A stretch of 64,000 nt of DNA, taken from NCBI GenBank assembly GCA_947457015.1, contig CANGTV010000001.1, forward strand, positions 1 through 64,000, given 5' to 3'. The position numbers and the translations under genes were made by a program. This stretch comes from Alphaproteobacteria bacterium. Its GTDB lineage: Bacteria > Pseudomonadota > Alphaproteobacteria > UBA9655. Of the stretch, positions 19,019-27,465 are shown in pieces (the stretch's first letter is position 1; the number at the start of each line of letters is the position of its first letter). The notes beneath the pieces are model-generated. The model was not told the origin of the DNA, did no database searches, and worked only from the letters and a program-made list of their open reading frames with translations.

Positions 19019-20416
19019 TTGAAACCACTTAATTCAATTCGTCTGTCCGGTCGTGATGTTCTCCCTCTTGTTGAGGGAGGAAAAGGAATTTCTGTGTCAA
19101 CTGGGGAAAGTTCTGGGGCGTGGTCGGCTGCGGGCGGCGTGGGAACATTTTCTGCTGTTAATGCGGATACTTTTGATGTCGATGGAAATCTGCTTCCCTT
19201 TGTTTATAAGGGACAAACAAGACGGGAACGCTATCGAGAGCTGATCGATTTTAGCATTCAAGGCGGGATCACCCAGACGAAAATTGCTCATGAGAGATCC
19301 AATGGCCAAGGACGCCTTCACATGAATGTGCTCTGGGAAATGGCGGCTGTTGAAGAAATTCTTCATGGAATTTTGGATAAAGTAAGTCCTCTTGTGCATG
19401 GAGTAACCTGTGGTGCAGGCATGCCTTACCGTATTGCAGAAATTGCATCCAGTTATGGAATTTTTTATTACCCCATCGTTTCCTCAGGGCGCGCTTTCCG
19501 AGCTTTATGGAAGCGTGCTTATCACAAGTTCCCACAATGGCTGGGGGCTGTTGTGTACGAGGACCCCTGGCGAGCTGGGGGCCACAATGGGCTTAGCAAT
19601 AGTGAAGATCCTGAAAAACCTGAAGATCCCTATCCTCGCGTTCTTGAGCTGCGCCAAGTTATGCGGGAATACGGTCTTCATGACACTCCCATCATCATGG
19701 CAGGAGGAGTGTGGTACTTAAGAGAATGGGAAGACTGGCTTGATAATCCTGAGCTAGGTCCTATCGCTTTTCAGTTCGGAACTCGTCCTCTTTTAACAAA
19801 AGAAAGTCCTATTTCAGATGCTTGGAAAAAGCGTCTTTTAACCTTAAAGCAAGGGGACATTTACCTCAATCGTTTTAGCCCCACCGGATTTTATTCATCA
19901 GCTGTTTCCAATCCTTTCTTGGATGAGCTGAAAGAGAGAAACGCACATCAAGTAGCTTATTCCATTTCTCCTGTGGGAGATCATACAGAAGGCTTTCCAG
20001 TAGGAGCGAGAGGGAGGCTGGTGTACTTGACGGCTCATGATAAGGAAATGGCAGAGGCCTGGGTTAAAATGGGCTATACGGAAGCCATGCGAACGCCAGA
20101 TACAACACTTATTTTTGTGAAGCCAGAGAAAGCAAATGAAATTCTCACTGATCAAATTAATTGTATGGGATGCTTAAGCGCCTGCCTTTTTAGCAATTGG
20201 GCTCAAAATGAAGCAGGAACGACAGGCCGAAAGGCCGACCCGCGTTCCTTCTGCATTCAAAAAACTTTGCAGGCCATCAGCCATAGCGAAGAAGTGGATC
20301 ACCAGCTAATGTTCGCAGGCCATGCGGCCTATCGCTTTTCAGAGGATCCCTTCTACGCAGGCGGCTATATTCCAACCGTTAAAGAGCTGGTTGAGCGTCT
20401 TCAAACGGGAGATTAG
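19019..20416 (+). CDS. Nitronate monooxygenase / 2-nitropropane dioxygenase-like flavoenzyme
   Basis: 465 residues with a TIM-barrel FMN-binding fold. Supporting stretches are VHGVTCGAGMPYRIAEIASSYGIFYYPIVSSGRA and TPIIMAGGVWYLREW, with FQFGTRP as the phosphate-binding end, as in the NMO/FabK group. An extra C-terminal part has four cysteines (NCMGCLSACLF and further on), unusual for NMO, possibly a metal site. It starts with TTG 6 bases after pnp, with GGAG in the pnp end. The natural substrate is unknown. The last 85 bases of the gene are duplicated at 21231. Confidence 0.82.
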   Translation: MKPLNSIRLSGRDVLPLVEGGKGISVSTGESSGAWSAAGGVGTFSAVNADTFDVDGNLLPFVYKGQTRRERYRELIDFSIQGGITQTKIAHERSNGQGRLHMNVLWEMAAVEEILHGILDKVSPLVHGVTCGAGMPYRIAEIASSYGIFYYPIVSSGRAFRALWKRAYHKFPQWLGAVVYEDPWRAGGHNGLSNSEDPEKPEDPYPRVLELRQVMREYGLHDTPIIMAGGVWYLREWEDWLDNPELGPIAFQFGTRPLLTKESPISDAWKKRLLTLKQGDIYLNRFSPTGFYSSAVSNPFLDELKERNAHQVAYSISPVGDHTEGFPVGARGRLVYLTAHDKEMAEAWVKMGYTEAMRTPDTTLIFVKPEKANEILTDQINCMGCLSACLFSNWAQNEAGTTGRKADPRSFCIQKTLQAISHSEEVDHQLMFAGHAAYRFSEDPFYAGGYIPTVKELVERLQTGD

Positions 20417-20500
20417 GACACTTTTCTTACGCACGCATTTCTTTTATGAGCAGGCGTAACCAGAATATGCCTTAGCACAAGCAGCTTTGCATTTGTCTTT
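20332..20500 (+). repeat. Left copy of a ~170-bp direct repeat (end of flavoenzyme gene plus cysteine-rich gene end)
   Basis: Starts at TCGCTTTTCAGAGGATCCC inside the flavoenzyme gene and runs through its stop into the 3' end of the broken cysteine-rich gene. The second copy, with a 2-base insertion and a few substitutions, is at 21231-21391, about 900 bp away. The arrangement looks like a tandem duplication or an insertion that copied its flanks. Confidence 0.88.
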
Positions 20501-20552
20501 CCCGATCGGAGAGTAGGAGCATGCCTGTACCTAGAAAGAATGATTTCCTCAT
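20444..20552 (-). pseudogene. Broken copy of the cysteine-rich secreted peptide gene
   Basis: Compared with the intact copy at 21335-21580, both ends are kept: the start encodes MRKSFFLG and the last 14 codons read CKAACAKAYSGYAC plus Ser and stop. The middle, holding most of the signal peptide and the first cysteines, is deleted, and the two ends are now in different frames. It can no longer make the peptide. Confidence 0.75.
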
Positions 20553-20645
20553 GATGTTTGCCTAATATCTTAACGACTTCTTAATCAAAATAAGCATAGG
20601 ATGTTGTTATGGAACCTTTGATAAGAATCTCTCAGGCAATGCAAA

Positions 20646-21185
20646 ATGAAAAGCATAGATAACACACCCCAACTCTCGAAACAGACGAGTCTTCTCCAAA
20701 CATCTTTATTGATTGTGTGTTTATGGCTTGGTCCCGTATGTAATGAAGGTGCTGAGAGCTCCGCCATGGAAATGTCGCTGCCGTATGAATTCATGAAAAG
20801 TCAGGGAGAGGGATGTCCAGCGATGCGCATCACTTTTGGGATGGAATCAGGAGGCTTAGCAAGCGAAGTGATTTTTCCGCCTCCACGGTATACGGTAGAT
20901 GTAACTAAAGCAACGTGGAGTAACCCCAATCTTGCAAATCGGCTCCTGGCCCTTACATGGCTGGAGGTTCAGACTAAGGACCTGTCATTCAGCTTCAATG
21001 TGAGTAACGCAGGGTCCGGCCCCAGGCCAACGACGTGCCCCCCTCTCCAGTGGTCTACAAATCTTTCAACCGCTGGGTGGATAGATATCGACCCCCAAAC
21101 AAGCCTAGCTACATTATTGAATAACTCATTTGTGGCAATTCATTCGGACGGTTCCGGACATTATACCTCTTCGTTTGCACCATAG
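20646..21185 (+). CDS. Putative secreted protein of unknown function
   Basis: 179 residues. The N-terminus has a hydrophobic stretch (LLQTSLLIVCLWLGPVC, about 16-32) that could be a signal peptide with a late start. The rest is polar, rich in Ser, Thr, Pro and Asn, with no domain I recognise and two cysteines in the mature part (Cys57, Cys116). It sits between the two copies of the local direct repeat, so it was probably brought in or copied with that event. Ribosome-binding site is weak. The gene could be real and orphan, or decaying. Confidence 0.5.
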   Translation: MKSIDNTPQLSKQTSLLQTSLLIVCLWLGPVCNEGAESSAMEMSLPYEFMKSQGEGCPAMRITFGMESGGLASEVIFPPPRYTVDVTKATWSNPNLANRLLALTWLEVQTKDLSFSFNVSNAGSGPRPTTCPPLQWSTNLSTAGWIDIDPQTSLATLLNNSFVAIHSDGSGHYTSSFAP

Positions 21186-21230
21186 AGCAGAGAGGCTGAA
21201 CACCTCTTAAGCTATTATGCTCGCTTTTCA

Positions 21231-21391
21231 GAGGATCCCTTCTACGCGGGCGGCTCTATATTCCAACCGTTAAAGAGCTGGTTGAGCGTCTTCAAACGGG
21301 AGATTAGGACACTTTTCTTACGCACGCATTTCTTTTATGAGCAGCTGCAACCAGAATATGCCTTAGCACAAGCAGCCTTGCATGCTTTCCC
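21231..21391 (+). repeat. Right copy of the ~170-bp direct repeat
   Basis: Begins at the same TCGCTTTTCAGAGGATCCC, includes a copy of the last 85 bases of the flavoenzyme coding region (now with a 2-base insertion and no gene in front) and its stop, and continues into the 3' end of the intact cysteine-rich gene. Spacing to the left copy is 899-901 bp. Confidence 0.88.
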
Positions 21392-21580
21392 TAAGAAGCC
21401 ACCGGGACAAACACCGCAACAGCTAGAGCAAGAACCTATCCCTGCGGCATTAAACAGTGCGGCGATATCTGTATCGTTTGTTAAGGATTCTGCAGGAACT
21501 GCGACTAAAGTTTGTGGTGCAGCAGCAAAAACAAGAGCTAAAGAAACGAGAGCTTTTCCAAGAAAGAGTGATTTCGTCAT
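21335..21580 (-). CDS. Small secreted cysteine-rich peptide
   Basis: 81 residues. A clear signal peptide (MTKSLFLGKALVSLALVFAA, cleavage likely near residue 30) is followed by a short acidic segment and a cysteine-rich tail with eight Cys in about 32 residues (SCSSCCGVCPGG, KACKAAC, SGCSC). The ATG at 21580 has a near-perfect AAAGGAGGT ribosome-binding site 6 bases upstream, so the longer in-frame start is rejected. The even number of cysteines in an exported peptide suggests disulfides, as in defensin-like toxins or bacteriocins, but this is inference. A broken copy lies 0.9 kb away. Confidence 0.75.
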   Translation of the reverse strand: MTKSLFLGKALVSLALVFAAAPQTLVAVPAESLTNDTDIAALFNAAGIGSCSSCCGVCPGGFLGKACKAACAKAYSGCSCS

Positions 21581-21739
21581 GATTTGACCTCCTTTAGTAA
21601 TCAAACAAAAGAATAGCATAAAATAGTTAAGCTTGACTTAACCTCATCCTTCAATAGAGCTTTCATTGAAAAACAACATGTTGCGATCCTCTTGTGGTGT
21701 GGCTGAGGGGGGCTGTCTTATCTTTAAAGTCTCTCAAAT

Positions 21740-22426
21740 TTATTTTTCAAGATTTTGAGCTGCAAACTCCCAATTTGCCAAATGATCAAGAAAGATCTCC
21801 ACATAATCCTTACGGCGATTTTGGTAATCAAGATAATAGGCGTGTTCCCAGACATCGCACGTTAAAATTGCTTTTTGGTTATGAATAAGAGGCAGGTCTC
21901 CATTGCTAGAGGGAACAATTTTTAACATGTCTCCATCTTGTACAAGCCATACCCAACCGCTGCCGAAAAGTTTAGTTCCCGCTTCGAGAAATTTCTTTTT
22001 AAAGTTCTCATAGCTTCCAAATTGCTTGTTAATTTTCTCAAGTAACTCTCCCTTGGGGATTCCTCCTCCATTCTTCTTCATAGATTGCCAATAAAAGGTA
22101 TGGTTCCAGGTTTGGGCAGCATTATTGAAAACCGTTGTTAAAGAAGGATCTTTAGAAGCAAGAATAATAACCTCCTCAAGTGAGGTTGCATCGAGTTTTT
22201 TTTCTGCAAGCAGTTCATTGAGCTTATCAACGTAGCCTTGCTGGTGTTTGTTATAGTGAAACTCTAAGGTTCTTTGAGATATATAGGGTTCTAGGGCATT
22301 TTTTTCATAAGGAAGAGGAGGAAGGGAGAATTTAACCCTTTGAGAAGCTAAGGGAGAGACTCCTTGATTTCCCAGCGCAATTAAGCACACGATAAGAATG
22401 AGTTTTAGTGTTTTTATACGGTTCAT
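21740..22426 (-). CDS. sodB: Exported Fe/Mn superoxide dismutase
   Basis: Converts superoxide to peroxide and oxygen. The four metal ligands are present: His in LEFHYNKHQQGYV, His in TWNHTFYW, and Asp and His in CDVWEHAYY. The FNNAAQTWNHTFYW motif with Gln at the usual Fe-type position supports Fe. The protein has an N-terminal extension with a signal peptide (MNRIKTLKLILIVCLIALG), so it is probably periplasmic, unlike most SodB. Family identity is certain; location is predicted. Confidence 0.93.
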   Translation of the reverse strand: MNRIKTLKLILIVCLIALGNQGVSPLASQRVKFSLPPLPYEKNALEPYISQRTLEFHYNKHQQGYVDKLNELLAEKKLDATSLEEVIILASKDPSLTTVFNNAAQTWNHTFYWQSMKKNGGGIPKGELLEKINKQFGSYENFKKKFLEAGTKLFGSGWVWLVQDGDMLKIVPSSNGDLPLIHNQKAILTCDVWEHAYYLDYQNRRKDYVEIFLDHLANWEFAAQNLEK

Positions 22427-22590
22427 GATGTTTTCTCCGATTTTTTAATGATTGAAACACATTTTTCAAAGATGAAATATAGAAGAATTTTTAGGTCATT
22501 GTCTCCTCATGTGGTGACTACCATGACTTAAGAAACTGGAACTCATCGCCAACAGATGTGAGCTCTCAAGCCGTTCAAGGTGAAAGGTCT

Positions 22591-23961
22591 TTACAATGAT
22601 GAATCAGAGATGTTTACCTTCTCAAGATACTTAGGTACGCGACATCTCCAGCCAAATTTCTCTTGGATTTTGAGGCGAAGGGCCTCCGCCTGAAGAGGCT
22701 CTCCATGGGTGATGAAGACTTCTTTGGGAGCCTTTTTAAAATGACCAAGCCACTCTAAAATTTCTTGAGAGTCAGCATGGGCTGAGAGAGAGTCAGAGAG
22801 AACAATTTCTGCACGCACAGGAATATACTCTCCATACATCTTAATTTGACGGGCCCCACGGACAAGAGCCTCTCCACGTGTGCCAGCCGCTTGAAATCCT
22901 GTGAAAAGAATAGTGTTTTTCTCATCTGAAATAAAGGCTTTCAGATGGTGCACAACGCGCCCACCCGTGGCCATTCCACTTGCAGAGACAATAACTTTGG
23001 GGATGGAATTGGTGTCCAGGTTCTTTGATTCATCAACTGTATTGATAATCTTCACATCGCGGCACATCAAGACGCATTCAGTGGTGGGAAGGCGATGTTC
23101 TGCTCCGAATTCACAATAAAGATTAGTCACATCTCGTGCCATGGGGCTGTCGAGATAGATGGGAACATCAGGAATTTTTCTCTCCTTTTTCAAAAGAGAA
23201 ATCAGATAAATAACGGCCTGAGCGCGCCCTACAGCAAAGGCTGGAATAACCGTTACTCCTCCTCGGTGAGCTGTTCTATTAATCACCTCTTCAAGTTCTT
23301 TTTTTGGATCAGTGCGGGCGTGGGTGCGATCGCCATAGGTTGACTCTGCGATCAGGTAATCAATTTCTTTAACCGTAGCAGGAGGCTTCATAATGATATC
23401 ATGGGGGCGCCCCAAATCCCCTGTGAACAGAAGGGTCGTGTTCTTATGAGTTACTTTAATCATAGAGGCTCCAAGAATATGCCCTGCGGGCAGAAGAGTA
23501 AATTTGAAGTCCGTATTTAACTTAACTTCTTGTTCGAAATCTAAGGGATGGAAGTATTTTAAGGACGCTTCGGCATCCTCTTTTGTATAAAGGGGAAGAG
23601 CGGGATGATGTTTTGAAAACCCATGCTTGTTAGCAAAATGGGCGTCTTCTTCTTGTAAATAGCCACTATCAGGGAGAAGAATCTTGCAAAGTTCGTGAGT
23701 GCCGTGACTGCAATAGATTTTTCCTTGAAATCCATTCTTTATCAGAAGAGGAATATATCCAGTATGATCGATATGGGCATGGGTCAGAAGAAGGTTTGGA
23801 ATAGCGGAGGCTTTAAAAGGAAGGTTGTCCCAGTTGCGAAGGCGTAACGGTTTTAATCCTTGGAAAAGGCCACAATCTACTAGTAGCTGTGTGTTGTTTG
23901 CAGAAAGGAAATATTTTGATCCTGTAACAGTTCCCGTCGCTCCGATAAATTGAATGTTCAT
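22591..23961 (-). CDS. Beta-CASP metallo-beta-lactamase RNA-processing enzyme
   Basis: 456 residues of the CPSF73/YSH1-like group. The zinc motif LLTHAHIDHTGYIPLL (HxHxDH), FTGDLGRPHD and the final FITHGEP are present. A beta-CASP domain is inserted (ESTYGDRTHA, IPAFAVGRAQ, YLDSPMA, VSASGMATGGR). Such proteins act as ribonucleases in bacteria and archaea. It stands alone, with 160-bp gaps on both sides. Exact RNA targets are unknown. Confidence 0.92.
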   Translation of the reverse strand: MNIQFIGATGTVTGSKYFLSANNTQLLVDCGLFQGLKPLRLRNWDNLPFKASAIPNLLLTHAHIDHTGYIPLLIKNGFQGKIYCSHGTHELCKILLPDSGYLQEEDAHFANKHGFSKHHPALPLYTKEDAEASLKYFHPLDFEQEVKLNTDFKFTLLPAGHILGASMIKVTHKNTTLLFTGDLGRPHDIIMKPPATVKEIDYLIAESTYGDRTHARTDPKKELEEVINRTAHRGGVTVIPAFAVGRAQAVIYLISLLKKERKIPDVPIYLDSPMARDVTNLYCEFGAEHRLPTTECVLMCRDVKIINTVDESKNLDTNSIPKVIVSASGMATGGRVVHHLKAFISDEKNTILFTGFQAAGTRGEALVRGARQIKMYGEYIPVRAEIVLSDSLSAHADSQEILEWLGHFKKAPKEVFITHGEPLQAEALRLKIQEKFGWRCRVPKYLEKVNISDSSL

Positions 23962-24125
23962 CGCTTTTCCTTTTGCTTTTCCAAGTATAAGAGGAAGGTT
24001 TTTAAAAAAGCGTTAATCTCAGGGCTCATTATTATGAGCTTCGTAGGAGGAAGACATTAAGGAAATATTAGTAAACATTGAATATCTTAGAGTGAAAATA
24101 AGAATAAATTAAAAGGAAAATTATC

Positions 24126-24431
24126 ATGCAGAAAGTTTTTTTTACGAGAGTGTGGAAAGCTCTGAGCCTCGGAGTCCTCTTCAACATCGGAAGCATTCTT
24201 AGCAACGCCTGCCTTATGGCCGCTTGTGAGGGAATAGCTCCAGACGTTCTCTGTTTGAATACACCAACTTCGAATGACTCTTCTGACCAGGCTGCATGTA
24301 TTGCCGCTGGGGAGCATGACTCGAAGCCAATCGAGGGCGAGAAATGTGTCTTCCATAATGAGCACAGTAAATGCTTACCCGCATGCACTAAAGAAGAGGG
24401 GAGAGGGAGAGGGATCGACTGGGCACAATAA
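24126..24431 (+). CDS. Small secreted cysteine-containing protein, unknown
   Basis: 101 residues with a good AAGGA ribosome-binding site before the ATG. A hydrophobic N-terminal stretch (about 10-28, VWKALSLGVLFNIGSILSNA) looks like a signal peptide. The mature part has seven cysteines in roughly 75 residues (ACLMAACEG, VLCLN, AACIAAG, EKCVFHNEHSKCLPAC). No family recognised. It is one of three small Cys-rich exported proteins in the window. Confidence 0.6.
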   Translation: MQKVFFTRVWKALSLGVLFNIGSILSNACLMAACEGIAPDVLCLNTPTSNDSSDQAACIAAGEHDSKPIEGEKCVFHNEHSKCLPACTKEEGRGRGIDWAQ

Positions 24432-24438
24432 GTTACTT

Positions 24439-24993
24439 CTAAAATGAATTTAATACGCCCGCCAATCTTTCCGCCCGAGAAAGTCCTTTATCGAGAAACG
24501 CCATTGTTTTGCCAAGGTCAGGGCTGTCATCAGCAAGCCAGGTTCTAAGGGTTAAGAGATAAAGAGTTGTAAGGCCTTGGAGACGCAAAAGACCCTTGAT
24601 ACCACGATTTTCAAGGCCTGCAGCTTCCAACATCCACGCCATGGAGGAAAATCCTTGAGAGGCTAAAGAAGGAGCTTCTTCTGGGGCAAGAATCCACTCT
24701 TGCCAAAAACTCTTAAGGATAGGTTTATAGGGTTCAGCCGCATCAAAGCGAGCCATCAGAATCTCAAATAAGGCATCCTTAGGAGATAGCTCTTCGGAAA
24801 GCTCCAAATTTTTTAGAACTTCACTATCTATTCTGCGAAAAAGATGAAGTATGACGTCAGTTGGGCAGGAAAACTGGTCATGAAAAGTAGCGAGGGGGAT
24901 CCCTGACGCGTGAGAGGCTTTGGCAAAGGAAAATCCTTTCCATCCCTCTTGCTCAATGACAGAGAGGCAAGCTTTAAATGCTTTTTCTTTCAT
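24439..24993 (-). CDS. TetR/AcrR-type transcriptional regulator
   Basis: 184 residues. The N-terminal helix-turn-helix reads GFSFAKASHASGIPLATFHDQF, matching the TetR pattern of helix, turn and recognition helix, followed by an all-helical ligand-binding region. It starts inside the proC stop (ATGA overlap), so it is translated with proC. YbjN-proC-TetR is a recurring alphaproteobacterial trio. Ligand and target genes are unknown. Confidence 0.8.
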   Translation of the reverse strand: MKEKAFKACLSVIEQEGWKGFSFAKASHASGIPLATFHDQFSCPTDVILHLFRRIDSEVLKNLELSEELSPKDALFEILMARFDAAEPYKPILKSFWQEWILAPEEAPSLASQGFSSMAWMLEAAGLENRGIKGLLRLQGLTTLYLLTLRTWLADDSPDLGKTMAFLDKGLSRAERLAGVLNSF

Positions 24994-25796
24994 TCCCGCA
25001 ATTCCTTGGTTCGCTCAAAAGCAGCAACGACAGCAGCAGCCATAAGGTTTTTTAATTGTCCCTCTTCTAATACTTCAAGGGCTGCGGCCGTGGTTCCTTT
25101 GGCGCTTGTGACATGTTGGCGTAAAATAGTAGGAGAAAATTCAGAGGCCTGGGCTGTAAGGGATGCGCCTAAAAAAGTTTGAAGTGCTAAAGAGGTTGCA
25201 GTTTTTTCCTCAAATCCCAAAACTTCCGCTGCTTCAGCAAGAGATTCTATAAGGTAAAATACATAAGCTGGTCCAGAGCCTGAGATGGCCGTGAGTTTAT
25301 CAATATCCTCATCAGAATTGACCCAAAGAGAAAAACCAAGGTTTTGAAAGCAATCATCTACCTTAGCTTTTTGAGAGGATGTCATCTGTTTGTTTGCCAG
25401 AAGTCCGAGAACGCCTTGATGAAGAGAGACAGAAAGATTGGGCATAACTCGAATGATGGAAGATTCAGGAAAATATGTTTCATAAAATGAAAGCGGTTTT
25501 CCCGCTGCAACAGAAATAATAAGTGTTTTAAGAGACTGATATAAAGGAAGGATCGCTTCCAAGAGAAAGGGCTTAACCGCAAAGATAAGAGCATCAGGCG
25601 TCTGCGGAAGGTCTTGAGGGGAAGCGAGCCAGTGAACCCGTGGATCTTCTAAGAAAGGATCAACACTCTCTTTGTGGGGGGCGATGACCCAAAAGGTTTC
25701 AAAATGGTCAAGAGAAAGCCATCCTTTTAAGAGAGCAGACCCCATAGCGCCGCACCCTACAAGGGCAATTTTAAGGCGTGCTTTAGGCCTCTCCAT
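24990..25796 (-). CDS. proC: Pyrroline-5-carboxylate reductase
   Basis: Last step of proline synthesis, reducing P5C with NADPH. The N-terminal Rossmann motif is IALVGCGAMGSALLKGWL. The C-terminal signature TAISGSGPAYVFYLIESL and HVTSAKGTTAAALEVLE is diagnostic. 268 residues is normal. Its start overlaps the YbjN gene by 14 bp and its stop overlaps the TetR start by 4 bp. Confidence 0.96.
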   Translation of the reverse strand: MERPKARLKIALVGCGAMGSALLKGWLSLDHFETFWVIAPHKESVDPFLEDPRVHWLASPQDLPQTPDALIFAVKPFLLEAILPLYQSLKTLIISVAAGKPLSFYETYFPESSIIRVMPNLSVSLHQGVLGLLANKQMTSSQKAKVDDCFQNLGFSLWVNSDEDIDKLTAISGSGPAYVFYLIESLAEAAEVLGFEEKTATSLALQTFLGASLTAQASEFSPTILRQHVTSAKGTTAAALEVLEEGQLKNLMAAAVVAAFERTKELRE

Positions 25797-26286
25797 AAGT
25801 GTCCATCATAGAGGCCATCAAGGCCTCTTCTGGGCTTTTTCCTCCCCACAAAACAAACTGAAGAGCGGGATAAAGGCGGTCACATTCGGTGACGGCTGAG
25901 GTTACAATCTCTTCAAGTTGTTCGAGAGTAGCGTTTGGGTTTCCACGTAGTGTCAGATTGTACCGAAAGGTGGGGACTTCATCTTCAAGGGCAATTTCGA
26001 AATGGCCTAGCCAAATTTTTGGATTCATCGCAGAAAGAAGAATGTCTACATGGGTCCGCTTGTCAGCGGGAATTTTAATGTCAATGAAAGTGCTGATGAT
26101 GAGAGATTCAAGTTCTTGCCTCCATATGGCACAAAGATGATAGGTGCACCAGCGTCCTTCACTTTCTGCCGTAATTTCATGATCATTCGTGTAATCATAA
26201 TTCCATTCAAACTGAGAAAAAAGCTCGGCTAATAAACTGATGGGAGAAGAATAAAGAAATTCATATTCAGGGGCTTTAGCTTGCAT
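25783..26286 (-). CDS. YbjN-domain protein
   Basis: 167 residues of the YbjN/type III chaperone-like fold. Typical features are WNYDYTNDHEITAESEGRW near the N-terminus and the C-terminal AVTECDRLYPALQFVLWGGKSPEEAL, which is strongly conserved in alphaproteobacterial members. The function is not settled; it is usually linked to stress or regulation. First gene of an operon with proC and the TetR gene. Confidence 0.88.
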   Translation of the reverse strand: MQAKAPEYEFLYSSPISLLAELFSQFEWNYDYTNDHEITAESEGRWCTYHLCAIWRQELESLIISTFIDIKIPADKRTHVDILLSAMNPKIWLGHFEIALEDEVPTFRYNLTLRGNPNATLEQLEEIVTSAVTECDRLYPALQFVLWGGKSPEEALMASMMDTYGEA

Positions 26287-26437
26287 ATTTCAACACTCAT
26301 TTTTCGATTAACCTTTATAATCTTAACTCTATCCTTACAAAAATGCATTATAGATTTTCATTAAGTGACTCCCCCTATTGAATTTGAGTTGTCCTATGGA
26401 GTATGATGAGAAAAATTAATAATAATCGAGAAAAAAA

Positions 26438-26806
26438 ATGAAACTTTTCCTCACGTTCTTTCTTCTTCTTTTAGTGGGTAGTGCGCATGCACATGTTATA
26501 GATGTTGCTGATGGGGATGATACAAGAGGAGCTTCTTCTCCCTCTCGTTTTGAGGGGATAGGCGGGATAAAACACACAAAAACGCAAGTCCCTATCAGTG
26601 AGGGGGCCGTAGCCTCTTCTCAAAAGGATGACGATGAAACAACCTCAACAACTCTTGTGGGAGGAGATCCCTCCACGACTCCAGGTGCTAATACGCCAGG
26701 TGGGGGTGTTCCCCGCATTGGTGAAGGGTTTTTAAATCCTTCCTATCCTGTGGCGCTTCCTTGGTGGGAAAGATGGTGGAATGCTGTTGCGGAGTTATTT
26801 TCCTAA
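26438..26806 (+). CDS. Small secreted protein, unknown
   Basis: 122 residues. Clear signal peptide (MKLFLTFFLLLLVGSAHA, cleavage after AHA). The mature part is low-complexity, rich in Gly, Thr, Ser and Asp, with a Trp-rich C-terminus (PWWERWWNAVAELF) that may touch a membrane. No known domain. The ATG follows a purine run. Convergent with tmk. Confidence 0.6.
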   Translation: MKLFLTFFLLLLVGSAHAHVIDVADGDDTRGASSPSRFEGIGGIKHTKTQVPISEGAVASSQKDDDETTSTTLVGGDPSTTPGANTPGGGVPRIGEGFLNPSYPVALPWWERWWNAVAELFS

Positions 26807-26829
26807 GGTGAAAAAATAGCTTCCCAACG

Positions 26830-27465
26830 CTACATTTCAAACCTTTTACAAATTTCTTCAAAAATCACCTGTGAGATCATCTCAATATCTAAAAGGGCAT
26901 TAATGGGAACACAGCGTTGAGGATTTTTCTTTAGAATTTCTTCGTATCCTTTTTCAACTCGACTATGGAAGCTAAGATCAAATTGCTCATAACGGTCTTT
27001 CCCGCCTTCCCGAAGAGCCGTTCTCGCGAGGCCTACCTCAGGATTTAACTGAAAAATAAAAGTTAAATCGGGCGTTAGGGAGCCAACGGTGAAACGATTG
27101 AGCTCTGTAAGAGGGTCATAGCCAAGACCATGACCAAAGCCTTGGTAAGCGAGTGTTGAATCTGTGAATCGATCGCAAATGACCCAGCTTCCTTTTTCAA
27201 GCTGGGGAAGAATACGTTTTGCAACAAGGTCTGCACGAGAAGCGCTCATAAGAAGAGCTTCTGTTGTTGGGGTCCACCTTTCTCCCTCTCCTTGCAGAAG
27301 TAAGCTGCGAATATCTTCAGCTCCTTTTGTGCCTCCAGGTTCACGGTAAGAGACAGCGTCAATTCCTAGTTGCAGAAGTCGACGAAATAAAAGCTCCGCT
27401 TGAGTTGATTTTCCGCAGCCTTCTCCCCCTTCAAAGGTGATAAAAGGAGCTTTCTGGGTCATCAT
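26830..27465 (-). CDS. tmk: Thymidylate kinase
   Basis: Phosphorylates dTMP to dTDP. Walker A is FEGGEGCGKSTQ (about 11-22). The dTMP-binding DRF motif is in VICDRFTDSTLAYQGFG, and YREPGGTKGAEDIR is the family signature. 211 residues. The first ATG overlaps the dacC stop, so it is translated after dacC. In relatives tmk is followed by holB on the same strand; here holB is 5.3 kb away and opposite. Confidence 0.96.
   Translation of the reverse strand: MMTQKAPFITFEGGEGCGKSTQAELLFRRLLQLGIDAVSYREPGGTKGAEDIRSLLLQGEGERWTPTTEALLMSASRADLVAKRILPQLEKGSWVICDRFTDSTLAYQGFGHGLGYDPLTELNRFTVGSLTPDLTFIFQLNPEVGLARTALREGGKDRYEQFDLSFHSRVEKGYEEILKKNPQRCVPINALLDIEMISQVIFEEICKRFEM

Noticed and set aside
20332-21391. 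An insertion sequence in the duplicated region
   Set aside because: No inverted ends, no transposase. The direct repeats are pieces of the flavoenzyme gene and a peptide gene.
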